From contig CAJNDS010000845.1 in assembly GCA_905221605.1 (NCBI GenBank), forward strand, positions 1-59,806: a stretch of 59,806 nt of DNA. Direction: 5' to 3'. Every line of letters starts with the position of its first letter. The stretch's first letter is position 1. A model generated the notes under the pieces. It saw only the letters and a program-made list of their open reading frames with translations. It was not told where the DNA came from and made no database searches. This document shows, in pieces, positions 11,043-21,243 of this stretch. Both the position numbers and the translations under genes were made by a program. This stretch comes from Symbiodinium natans. Its lineage: Eukaryota > Sar > Dinophyceae > Suessiales > Symbiodiniaceae.

Positions 11043-11291
11043 AAGGTATGGCGACCAACAAGAAACACGAACAGCGCTGGTAGGCATGGCTTCCACTTGC
11101 TGAAAAAACACTGTGCTCACTGTGCACACAAGATTCTGTTAAATTGTCCTGTGCATGCTAAGACAAAGTAACACGGCAAGACCACTCTACAACTTTTTGC
11201 CTGCTGGGACAGCGAGCATTGGCCAGCCCAGAGAAAGATGTGATCCGCTTCGCCTGACACCCAGGTTGTTCTTCAACTGGGCCACAGCCAG

Positions 11292-12110
11292 TCATGAAGC
11301 CATGTGCTGCTTGCGTGACTGATCTCTCGCAACCATTGCATAGAGCGTCGCGGCACCAAATGGCTTTGCCAAGTTGGAAGCCGTTGGCTCTTTGCACAAC
11401 AATTGACATGCCTCCCTCGCTGTGACGGTCACACCGAGATCGCCCAGAAAGTGGGCGAAGTGCCGCGGATACACACATTTCGAATGTGGATCCGCAGCAG
11501 CGGAGTAATGAGCCATCTTGCGGTAGGCATGGTAAAGGTTTGAGCTAGATTGCCTGTTGTACTTCTCCATGAGCATCTGGCGAATATGTTCCACGCGTGT
11601 TTTTTCATTGAGAGTCGATGTGCTGTTTGCCAGATGAGCATAACTTCCGTAGGCGCGCCACTTGGTGTCAAAGCGCACGGCCGACTCGCTTCTGCCGAAT
11701 CCGCCAAAGAGCGTGGGGGATTTGACAGTGTCCTTAAGGCCGGCAGGCATCGCTGTCCTGTCAGGCGCAGCCGTGCGCTGTAAGGAACTATGGCGACCAC
11801 CTCTGCTGGGGAGCTTGGTCTTGTCGAGTGACGCTGAACTTGCCGCGATGCTTGGAGAGCGCTGCAGTGCAAGATCCGGCTTCTGGGATATCTTCTGGGT
11901 CTTGGCCGCATGTGCACGCAGGTTTTCATGAGTGAGTGTCTTGACCTGCGTGAGCGCGGGCGCTGAGTGCGGCCTAGCCAGTCGGCAGTTTTGAGGGATC
12001 CAGAGCGGTTCATGTACCCTCACTGTGGCCTGCACAGGCATGCCAACACTTCTGCAGCAACCACTGCGCAACAAAGTCGCGCCCCTGGAATGGTTTACAT
12101 CGCGAAGCAA
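11292..12110 (-). CDS. Hypothetical protein, EF-hand-like C-terminal half
   Basis: A 272-codon open frame on minus. The first 20 or so residues are probably not coding, since there is no ATG at the 5' end and an exon edge is likely inside. The middle is Ser/Lys-rich (HSAPALTQVKTLTHENL, KSPTLFGGFGRSESAVRFD). The last 100 residues are helical with a pattern like paired EF-hands (EHIRQMLMEKYNRQSS, then YHAYRKMAHYSAAADPHSK, then FAHFLGDLGVTVTAREA), but without complete calcium loops. Many dinoflagellate cytoskeletal and flagellar proteins look like this. The function is not recognised. It ends at a TGA (11292-11294). Confidence 0.65.
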   Translation of the reverse strand: MLRDVNHSRGATLLRSGCCRSVGMPVQATVRVHEPLWIPQNCRLARPHSAPALTQVKTLTHENLRAHAAKTQKISQKPDLALQRSPSIAASSASLDKTKLPSRGGRHSSLQRTAAPDRTAMPAGLKDTVKSPTLFGGFGRSESAVRFDTKWRAYGSYAHLANSTSTLNEKTRVEHIRQMLMEKYNRQSSSNLYHAYRKMAHYSAAADPHSKCVYPRHFAHFLGDLGVTVTAREACQLLCKEPTASNLAKPFGAATLYAMVARDQSRKQHMAS

Positions 12111-12219
12111 CAGCTACCTCTGACAGCTTTGATGCCTATTCGAGCCGACACGAACCCGAAGTTATATGTCACCTTCTGGCGGTACACCATGGCACACCTA
12201 AGGAACACCTACCACGTCT

Positions 12220-12425
12220 AAGGAGGACCTTTTTCCTCCTCAGCATCCAGCAAAGAGCGCGACAAGTCCTCGTCGATGCTTCTGGACCTCTGGGCCGATG
12301 TCACATCCTTGCGCCCTTCAAGTGCTGTTGCAGAGCCTTCAAAGCTCGATCTTCCTGGCCTTAACCAGAAACCGGCTGAGAGGACCGGCTCGGCACTGTT
12401 CCGGCAGAGTCGAGGCTGCGTCCGG
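12220..12425 (-). CDS. Probable 3' exon, Ser/Glu-rich tail
   Basis: Minus frame ending in SRSIDEDLSRSLLDAEEEK and a TAG at about 12220, with good codon texture from about 12415 on. It follows the JmjC exon in the same direction and is a candidate for its last exon, though a second frame over 12340-12460 (FAWLHLRRTPDAAS) is also protein-like and only one of them can be right at any one base. Confidence 0.45.
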
Positions 12426-12498
12426 GGTGCGCCTCAGGTGCAGCCACGCAAACTTCCTAACGCTTCCCCCTATTGATCGCGCTGCCTGGTCTATGATC

Positions 12499-13458
12499 CT
12501 ACAGGAGATGAACAGCCGTGCATGCGGGGCTCTTGTTGCGCGTCACCCCACAAGACTGAAAGCCTGAACTGCCCCCGAAACGCTTAAAAAATCGCATTCT
12601 GTAGCCAAGAGGCCGCAAAGCTTCCATGGCGCGCTCCAAGCGTGCAGAGACAGACTTCCGGTCCAGGGCCTGCCACGGGCCTGGAAGAGCTTCGTCCAGA
12701 AGTGCCAGCAGCCCGTCTGCCACGTTCTCAAGGCCCTCGTTCATCTTTTCCTTGCTTGCAGGGTTTGGGAGATGCAGTCCTTGCCTGAACCTCTTGCTCA
12801 GTTCGGTGTCTTTCTCAAGCACTGACAAAAGAGTGCTGTAAACGTCCATCCTGTTGCTCGATTCTGCCACATCCAAGAGCAGACTTGCGGCGCTCGTGCG
12901 ATTGGCCATGATGGCCCAGTGGGTTGAGGGCCCTCTTCCACAGCTGCTGGTCTGGTGAGGGGTGCCCCGGGGTATGCGCAGCAAGGATCCTGTGTGGAGC
13001 TCCAAACGCCGGGATGCAAAGCTTAAACCGTCGAGGCAGCTGAAGTTCCCAAGCTCTGAAGGATGACTTACCAAGTGGCTTTGAAGGGGTGGGTGCCAGT
13101 GTGTCCACGCACGGCAGCCCTGAATTTGAAAGATGAACACATCATGAGCATCTGCATGTGCACAGACTGGCTCTCCTTGAGCTGGATGGCTATACGAGCT
13201 GACGGACACGGAGGAGAGCGCCGACTGATTGGCAAGGATGGCTGCTACTGCAGCCGCTGCTGGCAGAAACAGATCGAGGCTTGAGAGGATCTGGGTGTAG
13301 CCAGCTCGAAAGCTTTGGGCCCCTCTGACAGAGGTGTTCCTGCCCTGCACCGCAATCCCAGAAGAAGCCGTGGTAGACAGTCCGGCCGAAGCGCGCAGCT
13401 GCTCTCGGAGCTCTGGCTCCGTCATCTGCAGAAGCGCCTGCGCCAAGGACCAATGGCC
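12499..13458 (-). CDS. JmjC / cupin-4 oxygenase, NO66-MINA-like
   Basis: The frame contains the double-stranded beta-helix core of ribosomal oxygenases. An H-x-D pair in AHADAHDVFIFQIQG (H and D codons at about 13150-13158) aligns with the iron ligands of NO66. After it come a NFS box and LHTGSLLRIPRGTPHQ with the distal His (about 12957), then a THWAIMANRTSAASLLL strand. These enzymes use Fe(II) and 2-oxoglutarate to hydroxylate ribosomal proteins or demethylate histones. A TAG four codons before the first TTG, next to an AG, shows this is an internal exon, so the N-terminus lies further upstream (near 13.5 kb) and was not identified. The C-terminal winged-helix part is expected downstream (12.2-12.5 kb). 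Confidence 0.75.
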   Translation of the reverse strand, partial: GHWSLAQALLQMTEPELREQLRASAGLSTTASSGIAVQGRNTSVRGAQSFRAGYTQILSSLDLFLPAAAAVAAILANQSALSSVSVSSYSHPAQGEPVCAHADAHDVFIFQIQGCRAWTHWHPPLQSHLVSHPSELGNFSCLDGLSFASRRLELHTGSLLRIPRGTPHQTSSCGRGPSTHWAIMANRTSAASLLLDVAESSNRMDVYSTLLSVLEKDTELSKRFRQGLHLPNPASKEKMNEGLENVADGLLALLDEALPGPWQALDRKSVSARLERAMEALRPLGYRMRFFKRFGGSSGFQSCGVTRNKSPACTAVHLL

Positions 13459-13799
13459 CTATCTTTTCAGGCAACTGCAGCTGCACCCTGTGTAGCACAG
13501 TAGCGCAGCTTTGTAGCATCAGCATGCATCAGCCATATTTTCCGGGAAAAAGTATCGAAGAGTATCGACATGAATGGTACTGTAGAAAAAAAGGCAAAAA
13601 CAGAATGGAATGCAGCTTAAGTTCCTTCGTCGGAAGCAGAAGTGCAGCTGCCAGCTTCTTGCGGGCAGGAGTTGCTGGCAGCAATCGCGGGGATTGCCAG
13701 GAGAGCAGCTCCAGCTGCTTCACCTCCGAGCTTGACAGGACCTTTCAAGCGCTGATCGCAGGTGTATCACTAGTCGAATTGTTGTGTGCCACTTCTGAT

Positions 13800-15160
13800 A
13801 ACTAGTGCTTCTCGTCCTTGGTCCACGTTATTTGAGGATTTTGAGATCTTTTCAGGCAGGCTTAGAAGCCACAGCCGCAATGACAGCACCAACGGTGATA
13901 ACCTGTACAGCTCCAGCCGAAAGTCATCATGAGATGCTCAAAGATGTTGCTGCTGTAGGAGGAACCGCGTGATCATCTTCACATTTGGACACAGCAGCCC
14001 AAACCTGCGACTATTTTCGGTTTTGAGTATGCCTACGGCAAGTCTCGGATGCCACCGACTTGTGGCTTTGGACCTTGGATGGGCTTAGGGTTTCCGGTTT
14101 CTCTGGTGGAGAAACTCCAGCAGCATGTGAAGTGTCGGCTGAGTCGGGCAGGCCTCTTGCCGCAATCGCATTTCCTTTGAAACATCACGGGTAGTCGTTG
14201 GCTGAGGGCATTGATTTTGCTAAAATCTCTGTTGTGCCACTGCGCCGCCGTGCTGCTGGGGCTATGTGCCTGCCTGAGACAATGATGCAGACGAAGCAGT
14301 CAGCATGTAGGATCGCTGGCAGCAAGTGGAGATCAGGCTGACTAGCGATGTAGTAGCTGGCGTATTCGGCATACGCTTGCTGACCGGATTTATTCGTCAT
14401 CTGTCATCTACAAGCGGCTTTGCATGCAGCAATGCGAAGTGACGGCTAGCCACAATGCAGCAATGCGAAGTGACGGCTAGCCACAACTGCCAGCCCTTGC
14501 CTAGCACAAGAACACAAGAATCTCTGAGGGGCCAACGCTGGCATCAGGTGGGACTGAACAAATATCCACCTTTGCCCTGGTGAGGACCAGGATACAGCTT
14601 CCAAGCAGCCATCGCTTCCGCATCGGGTCATGGCAGGATGGACCGCCTCGCTGCCATGCAGTCAAACTTATCAAGCACCAGTCTGAATCACTGAAGATGG
14701 AGTCATGGAGTGCTCTTCAAGGATTGCTCGCAAGTCTTCTGATTCTTCTACATGCCAATTGCCAGGAACCTATCCTCTATTGCCATAAACTGGATCAAGG
14801 TGAGCAAAGGCCCGGCATTGCTCGTGACGGGTGCAGGATGAGATGGCCAATCTGCTACTTGAAGTGCATGTGCTGGGCATGCGCATCTGTTTCAGACTTT
14901 ATCACCTTCGCTTGTGCAGACATTGAAGACGGCACAGGGGGCTCTGGTGCACCAAGTGATGCACATCACGAGCGCCCTATTATACTACAGTATGTACACT
15001 GTGGCGTTTGTGCCGAAGACCTCAAGTCAGCAGGCACGCCGCCGAATTTGCCGCGTGCGGCCGCCTCGTGAAACTTGCTTCATCTCTGCGAAATCCAGAA
15101 GGACTTCCACACCTCCCGATGTGACCGTGCAATTCCTGGCGCCTCCTGTGCAAGCAGACA
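13800..15160. other. Intergenic or intronic stretch without supported gene
   Basis: Open frames exist on both strands (for example plus 14580-15071 and 14914-15180), but none shows a known domain and they overlap each other. A short direct duplication (GCAGCAATGCGAAGTGACGGCTAGCCACAA-like, about 14427-14485) is visible. Confidence 0.4.
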
Positions 15161-15163
15161 AGC

Positions 15164-17310
15164 TCATTCAGCAGTCCTAGCTTCAATGATGACCTGAATT
15201 GCACGCTGCAGGTCCTCGAAGGAAAGCCTGGTACAAGCTCTCCACGGCTCTCTGGCATTGCTCGTCAAAGCTCTGGAACCCGTGGCTTACCTTAGTGTTG
15301 ATACTCGGCTGATTGGAAGACATGCTGACATGTTTTACAACGATTGCAAGCGCACTCGTAACATCTGGGTGCTGAGAACTCCCACACAATGGCGCCGGAT
15401 CTGCCAGGGTAACCACCCTGAGCCCCAAGTGGCTCGAAGCGGACACGCACGTGCAGCTCGCCTGTGGGTGTCTCCTTGCGATCTATGAAGACCGTGCCAG
15501 AAGCCATAAGCCATAGCACTTGGGATGGTCCCCCCTATACTCAGAGGGATTCTGGTACCCCCGATTAAAAATCCCTACTAAGCACTGTTTTTATAATAAA
15601 ATAAGGGGGGGGACATCCCAACATAGCCCACTCAACACAACCTGCGCTCCTCCAGCTTATTCTTCAGATCTACCTCGCCCCGCTGGAGCACGTTGTTGAA
15701 GGGAAGGCGTAGGAGACCCAAACTGTCATCGCTACCCTGAGCCGCCCGTATGTGGTCTTCATCAAAGACCTGATTCCGACGATGCCATGTGAGGCCACAG
15801 GCTTAAAGACTCATCTTCCCATTTTGCGCAGCTTTACTGAGCCTCGGACCCGAAAAACAATGTCCTGTGACAAATGGCTGGTGTTCCTCATCTGGTCAAG
15901 ACACGAGATGGCGAGCAGCTCTTGCCGAACTCGATAAAAACCAAAAACGCTTTGAACAAACCCGAAGGATCCCTGCATAGTTTGGATCAAGTGGCACCGG
16001 CAAAGACAAGGAGCAGTTCCAGGTAGGATTCAAATCATCTTGTATGGTCGGGGTGGTCGCTGACTGCAGGCCCAGGTGAACTGAGACGTATGGGTCCGAC
16101 TTGCTCATGAGGTCGGCATTTCTCAGGTTCCGTGCAGAAACCACGTTTAGGGCCAAGCAACCAGCAGTTCCTCTGTCGACGTCTGGCTTTGCGAAGACGC
16201 TGTTGCGCAGAAACCTGGCCTGCCGAGCGGCGTAGTCTGAAGGGTGGACACATGATGTTGACTGCCCATGCCCCTGTGCGGCCCGCAGCAGGTGTTCAGC
16301 TTGCTTGCGCAGCCCGAAGTTTATGAGAAAGTCGATCAGGCCAAGAAAGTATACTTTGGTGCCACATGAGGACAACGTGCCAGTCGCAGGCGCCGCTGAG
16401 CTGTTGACAGACCCATGGGCGACATGGTGGATCCCGACCAGGACGGAATAATCCATCACGCTGTGTTCCTGGAGAAATTGGACATCTGCTTCGTGAGCCT
16501 CTAGCATCTCCCGCCTTGTGACTTCCGACGGGCTGAGCTGCATCTTGTCGTGAATCCAGTCTTCGTCTTTGCCGGTCGTCTCGTCCTTCTTCTTTCTGCG
16601 GTGGTGTAGGGAGCCCTTCAGATCGTAGTGTGCGTGAATTTCGAAGGCCGGATCAAAGACAGATTTCATGATGATGAAGTATCTCAACCCCCCTCCTGGA
16701 ACTGTCACACAATACAGACCTGCGAAGCGAACGATCAGTGAGTTCGGCGTGGAGTGTATATGATCCTGGTATGCTGGCAGCATTCGGAACAGGAGCATGC
16801 CTTCATCCTCCGAGATTGTCTTGACCAGAAACTTCTTGTCATGGGAGAGGAAAAAGAATTCACCAGATTTCGAGTTTGTGGACAAACTCCGGTATTCCCC
16901 TGATCTGCTGCCAAGTGAATCTATCACACTCTGTACACGGGTGTCGGGATCAAGGTTGTCGAAGAGCTCTGCGCAGAACACCTCGAAGCGAGTTGCCTCC
17001 GACTCCGGCAGTGCAGACTTCAATGAGCAGCATCTTCTCGAGAGCGGGTGCGCGCTCAAATACTCTCTGAGGGGCCCGGCCGCTTCGGTGCTGCACTTGT
17101 CAAGCAGTCCCTTAAACAGCCGACTCCTTGTCATGGATGCCCGGCACGAAGCATCAACACATGAGCGCACAAGCCCTTGAAGAAATCTGTCTGCAGCTTC
17201 GGGGGACTGCCCAGCGCAGACGCTGCCCCGCGACTTGGTGTCAGCGCTCCGCAAGTGGCTCTGTAGAATGGCGTCGTTCGTGTCGAAGCCTATGTTGCCA
17301 TGAGCCTTGG
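15164..17310 (-). CDS. Phosphatidylinositol phosphate kinase with C-terminal C2 domain, at least four exons
   Basis: Exon 1 (about 17310-15962) has the PIP kinase core: the GEFFFLSHDKKFLVKTI lysine strand, YDLKGS (16611-16630), MDYSVLVGIH (16427-16457) and GLIDFLINFG (16312-16342), the last matching the IID-type metal site. It then begins a C2 domain (LRNADLMSKSDPYVSV, NPTWNCSLSLPV). Donor CGG/GTTTGTT and acceptor AATCAG/GTC give a 192 bp phase-0 intron to exon 2 (15769-15637; VFDEDHIRAAQGSDDSLG). A 118 bp intron leads to exon 3 (15518-15417; TPTGELHVRVRFEPL, the last C2 strand). The probable last exon is 15237-15164, ending EDLQRAIQVIIEARTAE and TGA. The enzyme would phosphorylate PI-phosphates at membranes, with C2 giving lipid or Ca2+ targeting. 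The true N-terminus is upstream. Confidence 0.82.
15520..15621. mobile_element. MITE of the TTGGGATG family, 8 bp target duplication
   Basis: 102 bp with terminal inverted repeats TTGGGATGGTCCCCCC and GGGGGGGACATCCCAA. It is flanked by CATAGCAC (15512-15519) and CATAGCCC (15622-15629), a 7/8 target duplication. It fills most of intron 2 of the PIP kinase gene. The acceptor AG would be the element's last base plus the first base of the duplication. The 8 bp duplication fits hAT-like or related superfamilies. Confidence 0.85.
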
Positions 17311-17329
17311 AGGCCCTTCAAGTCTTAAG

Positions 17330-19500
17330 TGTCTACAGCCTTCAGTACTAATTCAACAACACACTACTGATGCTACTAATAACATCTAAATATGTAACTA
17401 TTTCATATTGTCAGAAAACTGAGCAACTTCCATTGACTTGTGCTCCCAAGTTGCGCCCAGCTCCGTTTTCAGGCCGACGTTTGCTGGCGGAGGCCACCGC
17501 TGGTGCGACTTGCAAAACGCCACGACTGGCTCCTCAACGAGGGTGGAAGGGTTAGTCTTAACGCTGGCGTCCTTTGGTTTTTGTTCCTAGTAAGCCGAAA
17601 GAAACGGTGACAGTACTCGTAAGAGTACTATATCATTGTTAGGAGTTTCTTGGCGGTGAACAAAGAGTATCAGGGGACCTAAAGCCGGGGGGAGCCGCAC
17701 GCCAACTCTAGGACCTAAGCCTCGGCTAGAAAAAAAAACTGGGGGTCCTCAACATCCGTCAACCAGGCAAGGACACAAAAGCAAACGATCATGGGCACTT
17801 TGGGCAACGCAACTGGCAAAGCAAACGATCGAGGCGCGCCACCCTCAGGTCTTAGCATCCGGGGCTCGGCGCATCTCAAAGCGCTGCTTCTCAGAAGGCT
17901 GTGGCAAACGTCAGCATGTGACTCCAGCATGTCTTTTGAGAGGCTTGCGTAGTAACCTCGGACACGAAGTAGAGTTGAAGCTTGTGGGCCGTTGTGGACT
18001 CCCAAGTCCCTTTAAGCAGGGTTCCGTCTATGCCTAAAACATGCAGCTGGGAAGCGATAGGGCGAGATCTTGCCCTTCTGTGGGGGCAACCGTGCCCGGC
18101 TCTCCTGCCATAGATGGGCGGCCCTTTGGCTTTCGGAGCCGCACAATCCTTGAGCAAATCGTGTAAGCAAGTGGCGCGTGAGAGTTGAGTTATACACCTA
18201 TACAGCCTAATTGCGAAGTTTCGTGCCAAGCTAGGCAAGCCACACTTTGCCAAGACAAACATGTATTTCATGCCACGATATGTGTCACCATTTCGGATGC
18301 ATGCGGGAGCCCGTGGCAACTACCGCAGGGATAACCGGCGGATAAGTTGCACGGCACAACTCGCGCCTGATAGAAGCGAGCTCTAGCCACCTTCTACAGT
18401 AATGCTCGAGTGGCAATTGTGCGCAATGGTATGTTCCATACAAATAATTAAATACACGATATTATGCCCAGGGCCCTGTTGTTTCATCCCACCTGTGCAA
18501 GAGAGCCCATCAGCCAAGATGGTCCAAGACACCATTCGCGATCAAGGCCCCAATCAAAAGATCCAGGGCCAAGGCTTGTTCATGAAGCAAGCTGTGTGCG
18601 AGCCCATCCCGCATGCAGTGGAACTCCTGAATTTCAGCAGGAAGCAGGCACGTCCTACTTACAAGCTGCGCATTACAACTCACCACCACCCAACAGCGAT
18701 GCTAAGCAATGCCTCAATGAACAAAGCGCCGCTGAGCAGTTCCATCTTTGCGAACTCGCACGTTTCCGCGACTGCAAGCTGCCTAGCCATTCATCAGCTT
18801 GCAGGAAATTATGGCGGGCGCTGCCAAAGATCGCACCATTCATGAATCGCGGCTGCTAGTACTCTCGACTAATCTCGCACAAGATGCTGCAAGCCATCCA
18901 GCTCATCGAGTTCCTACAAGATGCAGAAAGATGCTGAACATAGCTTGCGATGCCAAAGCCAATGTCCCCGTCCTCGAAGATGTGCAAACTGAGTGCTGGT
19001 GCAAGGAGAACCTCCACCTGCACTTTATGGATGTGCAAGTGTGTGTACATTGATGATCTGAATCATTTGGCGTCCCGTCGCCTGTGAGTTGGTGGAGCAG
19101 GTTGCGCTCCTCACGATGGCCTCAGGTGATCTCGCGCAAAGCAACTGCAAAATCGACAGCAGCAGTGCAATTCCATTTTGCAACAGCCATCTGCCGCCTC
19201 GATGTGCCACGAGATCGATCAGAAAAGGTACGAGTCTCGCGATTTATTTATTCAGTTGCACGCTTCGTGACAACTGCTCAGAAGACAAGCCACCGTGTTC
19301 TCCACACCTTCAGTACGGGACACGCCGCGATTCGTCATCCCCATGAACTGCTGGGGCATCCCCAAGTAGAACTGCCTGGGCTCCAGCCATGATTGTGATG
19401 GTGGCGGTTAATGAGACATGAAGGGGGGTAGTGGGGTAGTGGGAGTAGTAGTGGGGGGTGGTAGTGGGGTTGTTGTGGGGGTAGTGAAAATGGTGCGGGT
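17330..19500. other. No supported gene between the PIP kinase gene and 19.5 kb
   Basis: Weak open frames (minus 17891-18319, plus 18402-18859) show neither a recognised domain nor consistent splice edges. GGTGAACAAAGAGTATCAGG-like and GGGGGGAGCCGC segments near 17.65 kb look like decayed short repeats. Confidence 0.35.
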
Positions 19501-19506
19501 AGTGGG
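19415..19506. repeat. GTAGTGGGG simple repeat
   Basis: Irregular run of GGGGGTAGTGGGGTAGTGGG-type units on plus, directly 3' (minus sense) of the exon at 19520-19660. In the minus frame it reads as Thr/Pro repeats. Confidence 0.75.
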
Positions 19507-19519
19507 GCGGACGGGGCAG

Positions 19520-19660
19520 ACTTCTTCCGGCCGCAGTTGCTTCAAGGTCTTGTCCGAAAACTCCAGGACAAATTGATCTTGGCCGAAGAGGGAAGAGTAG
19601 CTGGCACGCATGTACCTCAGCTTTGATTCAGTATAGTTGGCGTCCAGTGAAGCACGACGC
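19520..19660 (-). CDS. Orphan exon of a hypothetical protein
   Basis: Minus-strand segment with strong protein texture: RRASLDANYTESKLRYMRAS, followed by SLFGQDQFVLEFSDKTLKQL. An AG (TTGGAG) sits at its 5' edge and the GTAGTGGGG repeat begins after it. Family not recognised. From 19670 to 20440 I see no further gene. Confidence 0.5.
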
Positions 19661-20309
19661 TCCAAAGTTCAATGTATGCACGCTATCCCCGAGGGAAACG
19701 GGTGCACCCATGCGTGCACCCGAATGGGGAGGTGTCGAAAGTGTCACGGATAACTTGGGAATGACAATACAGGACCTTTGCACCCAAACAAAGAAAGTTG
19801 TTGCGGACATGCGATGATTGTAAGCCTGCGAAGATGCGTGAGAACGAATCTGCAAGGCAGAGCTCTCCTTTCCCACGTAAAATCGAAACCTTGTTGCCGG
19901 AAATCCCGGTTTCGCACACGTCCTGAATTGATTGCCTGGGGACGGCAATGGGTGGACATTTTCTTTTGGCCTTTATTTTTTTCTGGCCCCAAGGTTTTCC
20001 TACTAACTACAAAGAAACATGGTTTTCTCATTCTTTCCTCGTAAAATATAGAGCCAGCCATAGACCCTTAAAAAGACAGGGCCAACCAACAAAAAAATGA
20101 GGGCAACAAAAAATGGGCCCCCGGCGGCAAAGCCTGTTTTCCGTGTCTTGGCCCCGTAGGAATTCCCAAGCCCCGAAAGCGTTGCAAAGCACATGAAAAC
20201 GGAAGTCCGCATCTTCGCAATCCTCGTGGGGCGAGCTTTGGCTCCGTGATTCTCAGAAAGACACCGGAACCTTTTCCAGCAAGCGAAAGGTTCTTGAGCC
20301 ACTTGGGCC

Positions 20310-20400
20310 GAAATTAGGGGTACCTTCTTGGTAAGGGAACCCTACTATTTGGGGGGTCTATATTAGGCCCCCCTATTTTCGTAAACCCCCCACACCTCTC
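20310..20400. mobile_element. Short repeat with CCTACTATTTGGGGG-GTCTATAT core
   Basis: GGGGTACC, then CCTACTATTTGGGGGGTCTA and GGCCCCCC words recur at 31108-31165 (GGGGATCCTACTATTTGGGG, GTCTATAT, GGGGGCCCC). Probably two copies of one MITE-like family. Exact termini were not found. Confidence 0.45.
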
Positions 20401-20445
20401 TGAATCTCTCCCTAAACCCATTTTACGGCTAGGACTGCTGCACTG

Positions 20446-20514
20446 CCTAAACCCTAAACCCTGAACCCTAATCCCAAGTAGGGATCCCTAAACCCTAAAC
20501 CCTAAACCCTAAAC
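20446..20514. repeat. Interstitial telomere-type array (CCCTAAA on plus)
   Basis: Two blocks of CCCTAAA separated by CCCAAGTAGGGAT. It begins 6 bases after the stop codon of the exon at 20521-20655 (minus sense). Confidence 0.95.
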
Positions 20515-20520
20515 TGGAGA

Positions 20521-20655
20521 TCACAGGGGCTGCCCGAGGAAGAGGTGGTCCCTTCCCAGGGTGAACTCGAAGGCGCCCCCGTGCTCGCCATCGTGCTCGA
20601 ACTTGATGGTGCCCGCTTCCCCGGGGAGGAGCTTGGAGAAGTGGCTGCACCTCTA
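20521..20655 (-). CDS. Terminal exon sandwiched between two telomere arrays
   Basis: A 44-codon minus segment with a strong G/C third-position bias and clear coding texture (HFSKLLPGEAGTIKFEHDGE, then FEFTLGRDHLFLGQPL and TGA at 20521-20523). Upstream it is preceded by CTCAG, TTTGTAG and GGTGCAG acceptors within 20 bases of a telomere-type array. The next exon upstream was not located. The family is not recognised; the C-terminus looks like a beta-rich domain end. Confidence 0.6.
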
Positions 20656-20668
20656 CAAACTGAGCTTG

Positions 20669-20720
20669 GGGTTTAGGGTTTAGGGTTTGGGGTTTAGGGC
20701 TTAGGGTTTAGGGTTTAGGG
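20669..20720. repeat. Interstitial telomere-type array (TTTAGGG on plus)
   Basis: Seven units with single-base variants. It is opposed in orientation to the array at 20446-20514, with an exon between the two. Confidence 0.95.
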
Positions 20721-20989
20721 GCAAGAGCGCCCGAACAAAATTGCGAGCGAAGACATGCCAAGACACAGTGAAGAGAATTCTAGATGCGCGGAGTTCGGTG
20801 CTCTGTGATGCACTCTTGGCGCCCTTTTCTCACGGTTGACGACGGGGCAAGAGTAATTGCAGGGGGGCATCCGAACTTCACCCTTTTCTCTCCTGGAAGC
20901 TGTAAGTTAAAGGGCGCTAGTTTCGACTGACAGCGACCTCAGGACATCTTCGGCTTACAATCATGAAGAGTGGGTTTGGATGGTTCTGA

Positions 20990-21075
20990 TGCGTATATAC
21001 ATATACATAAAAATTTATATACACATATATAAATATATATATATATATGTATAAATACATATATATATATGGTTT
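20990..21075. repeat. AT/TA microsatellite
   Basis: Alternating (AT)n with interspersed ACAT and AAAT, no gene. Confidence 0.9.
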
Positions 21076-21243
21076 GGACACTTCACGAATTGCAGGTCCC
21101 AAGTTCGGCTGCTCGATTGGAGGCTCTTCGATTGACAGTCTTTGTTGTGTCTCCACTGGCATGTTTCAGGTGTCTTCAAGCCCCGTTGGTTTTGCAGCGC
21201 TCCTCATCTCCCTTTCCGCCTCTCTCCCTGACAAAACCCTAAC

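Noticed and set aside
14580-15180. Plus-strand frames of 88-163 codons
   Set aside because: They overlap each other, have no domain, and would be among the few genes against the common direction.
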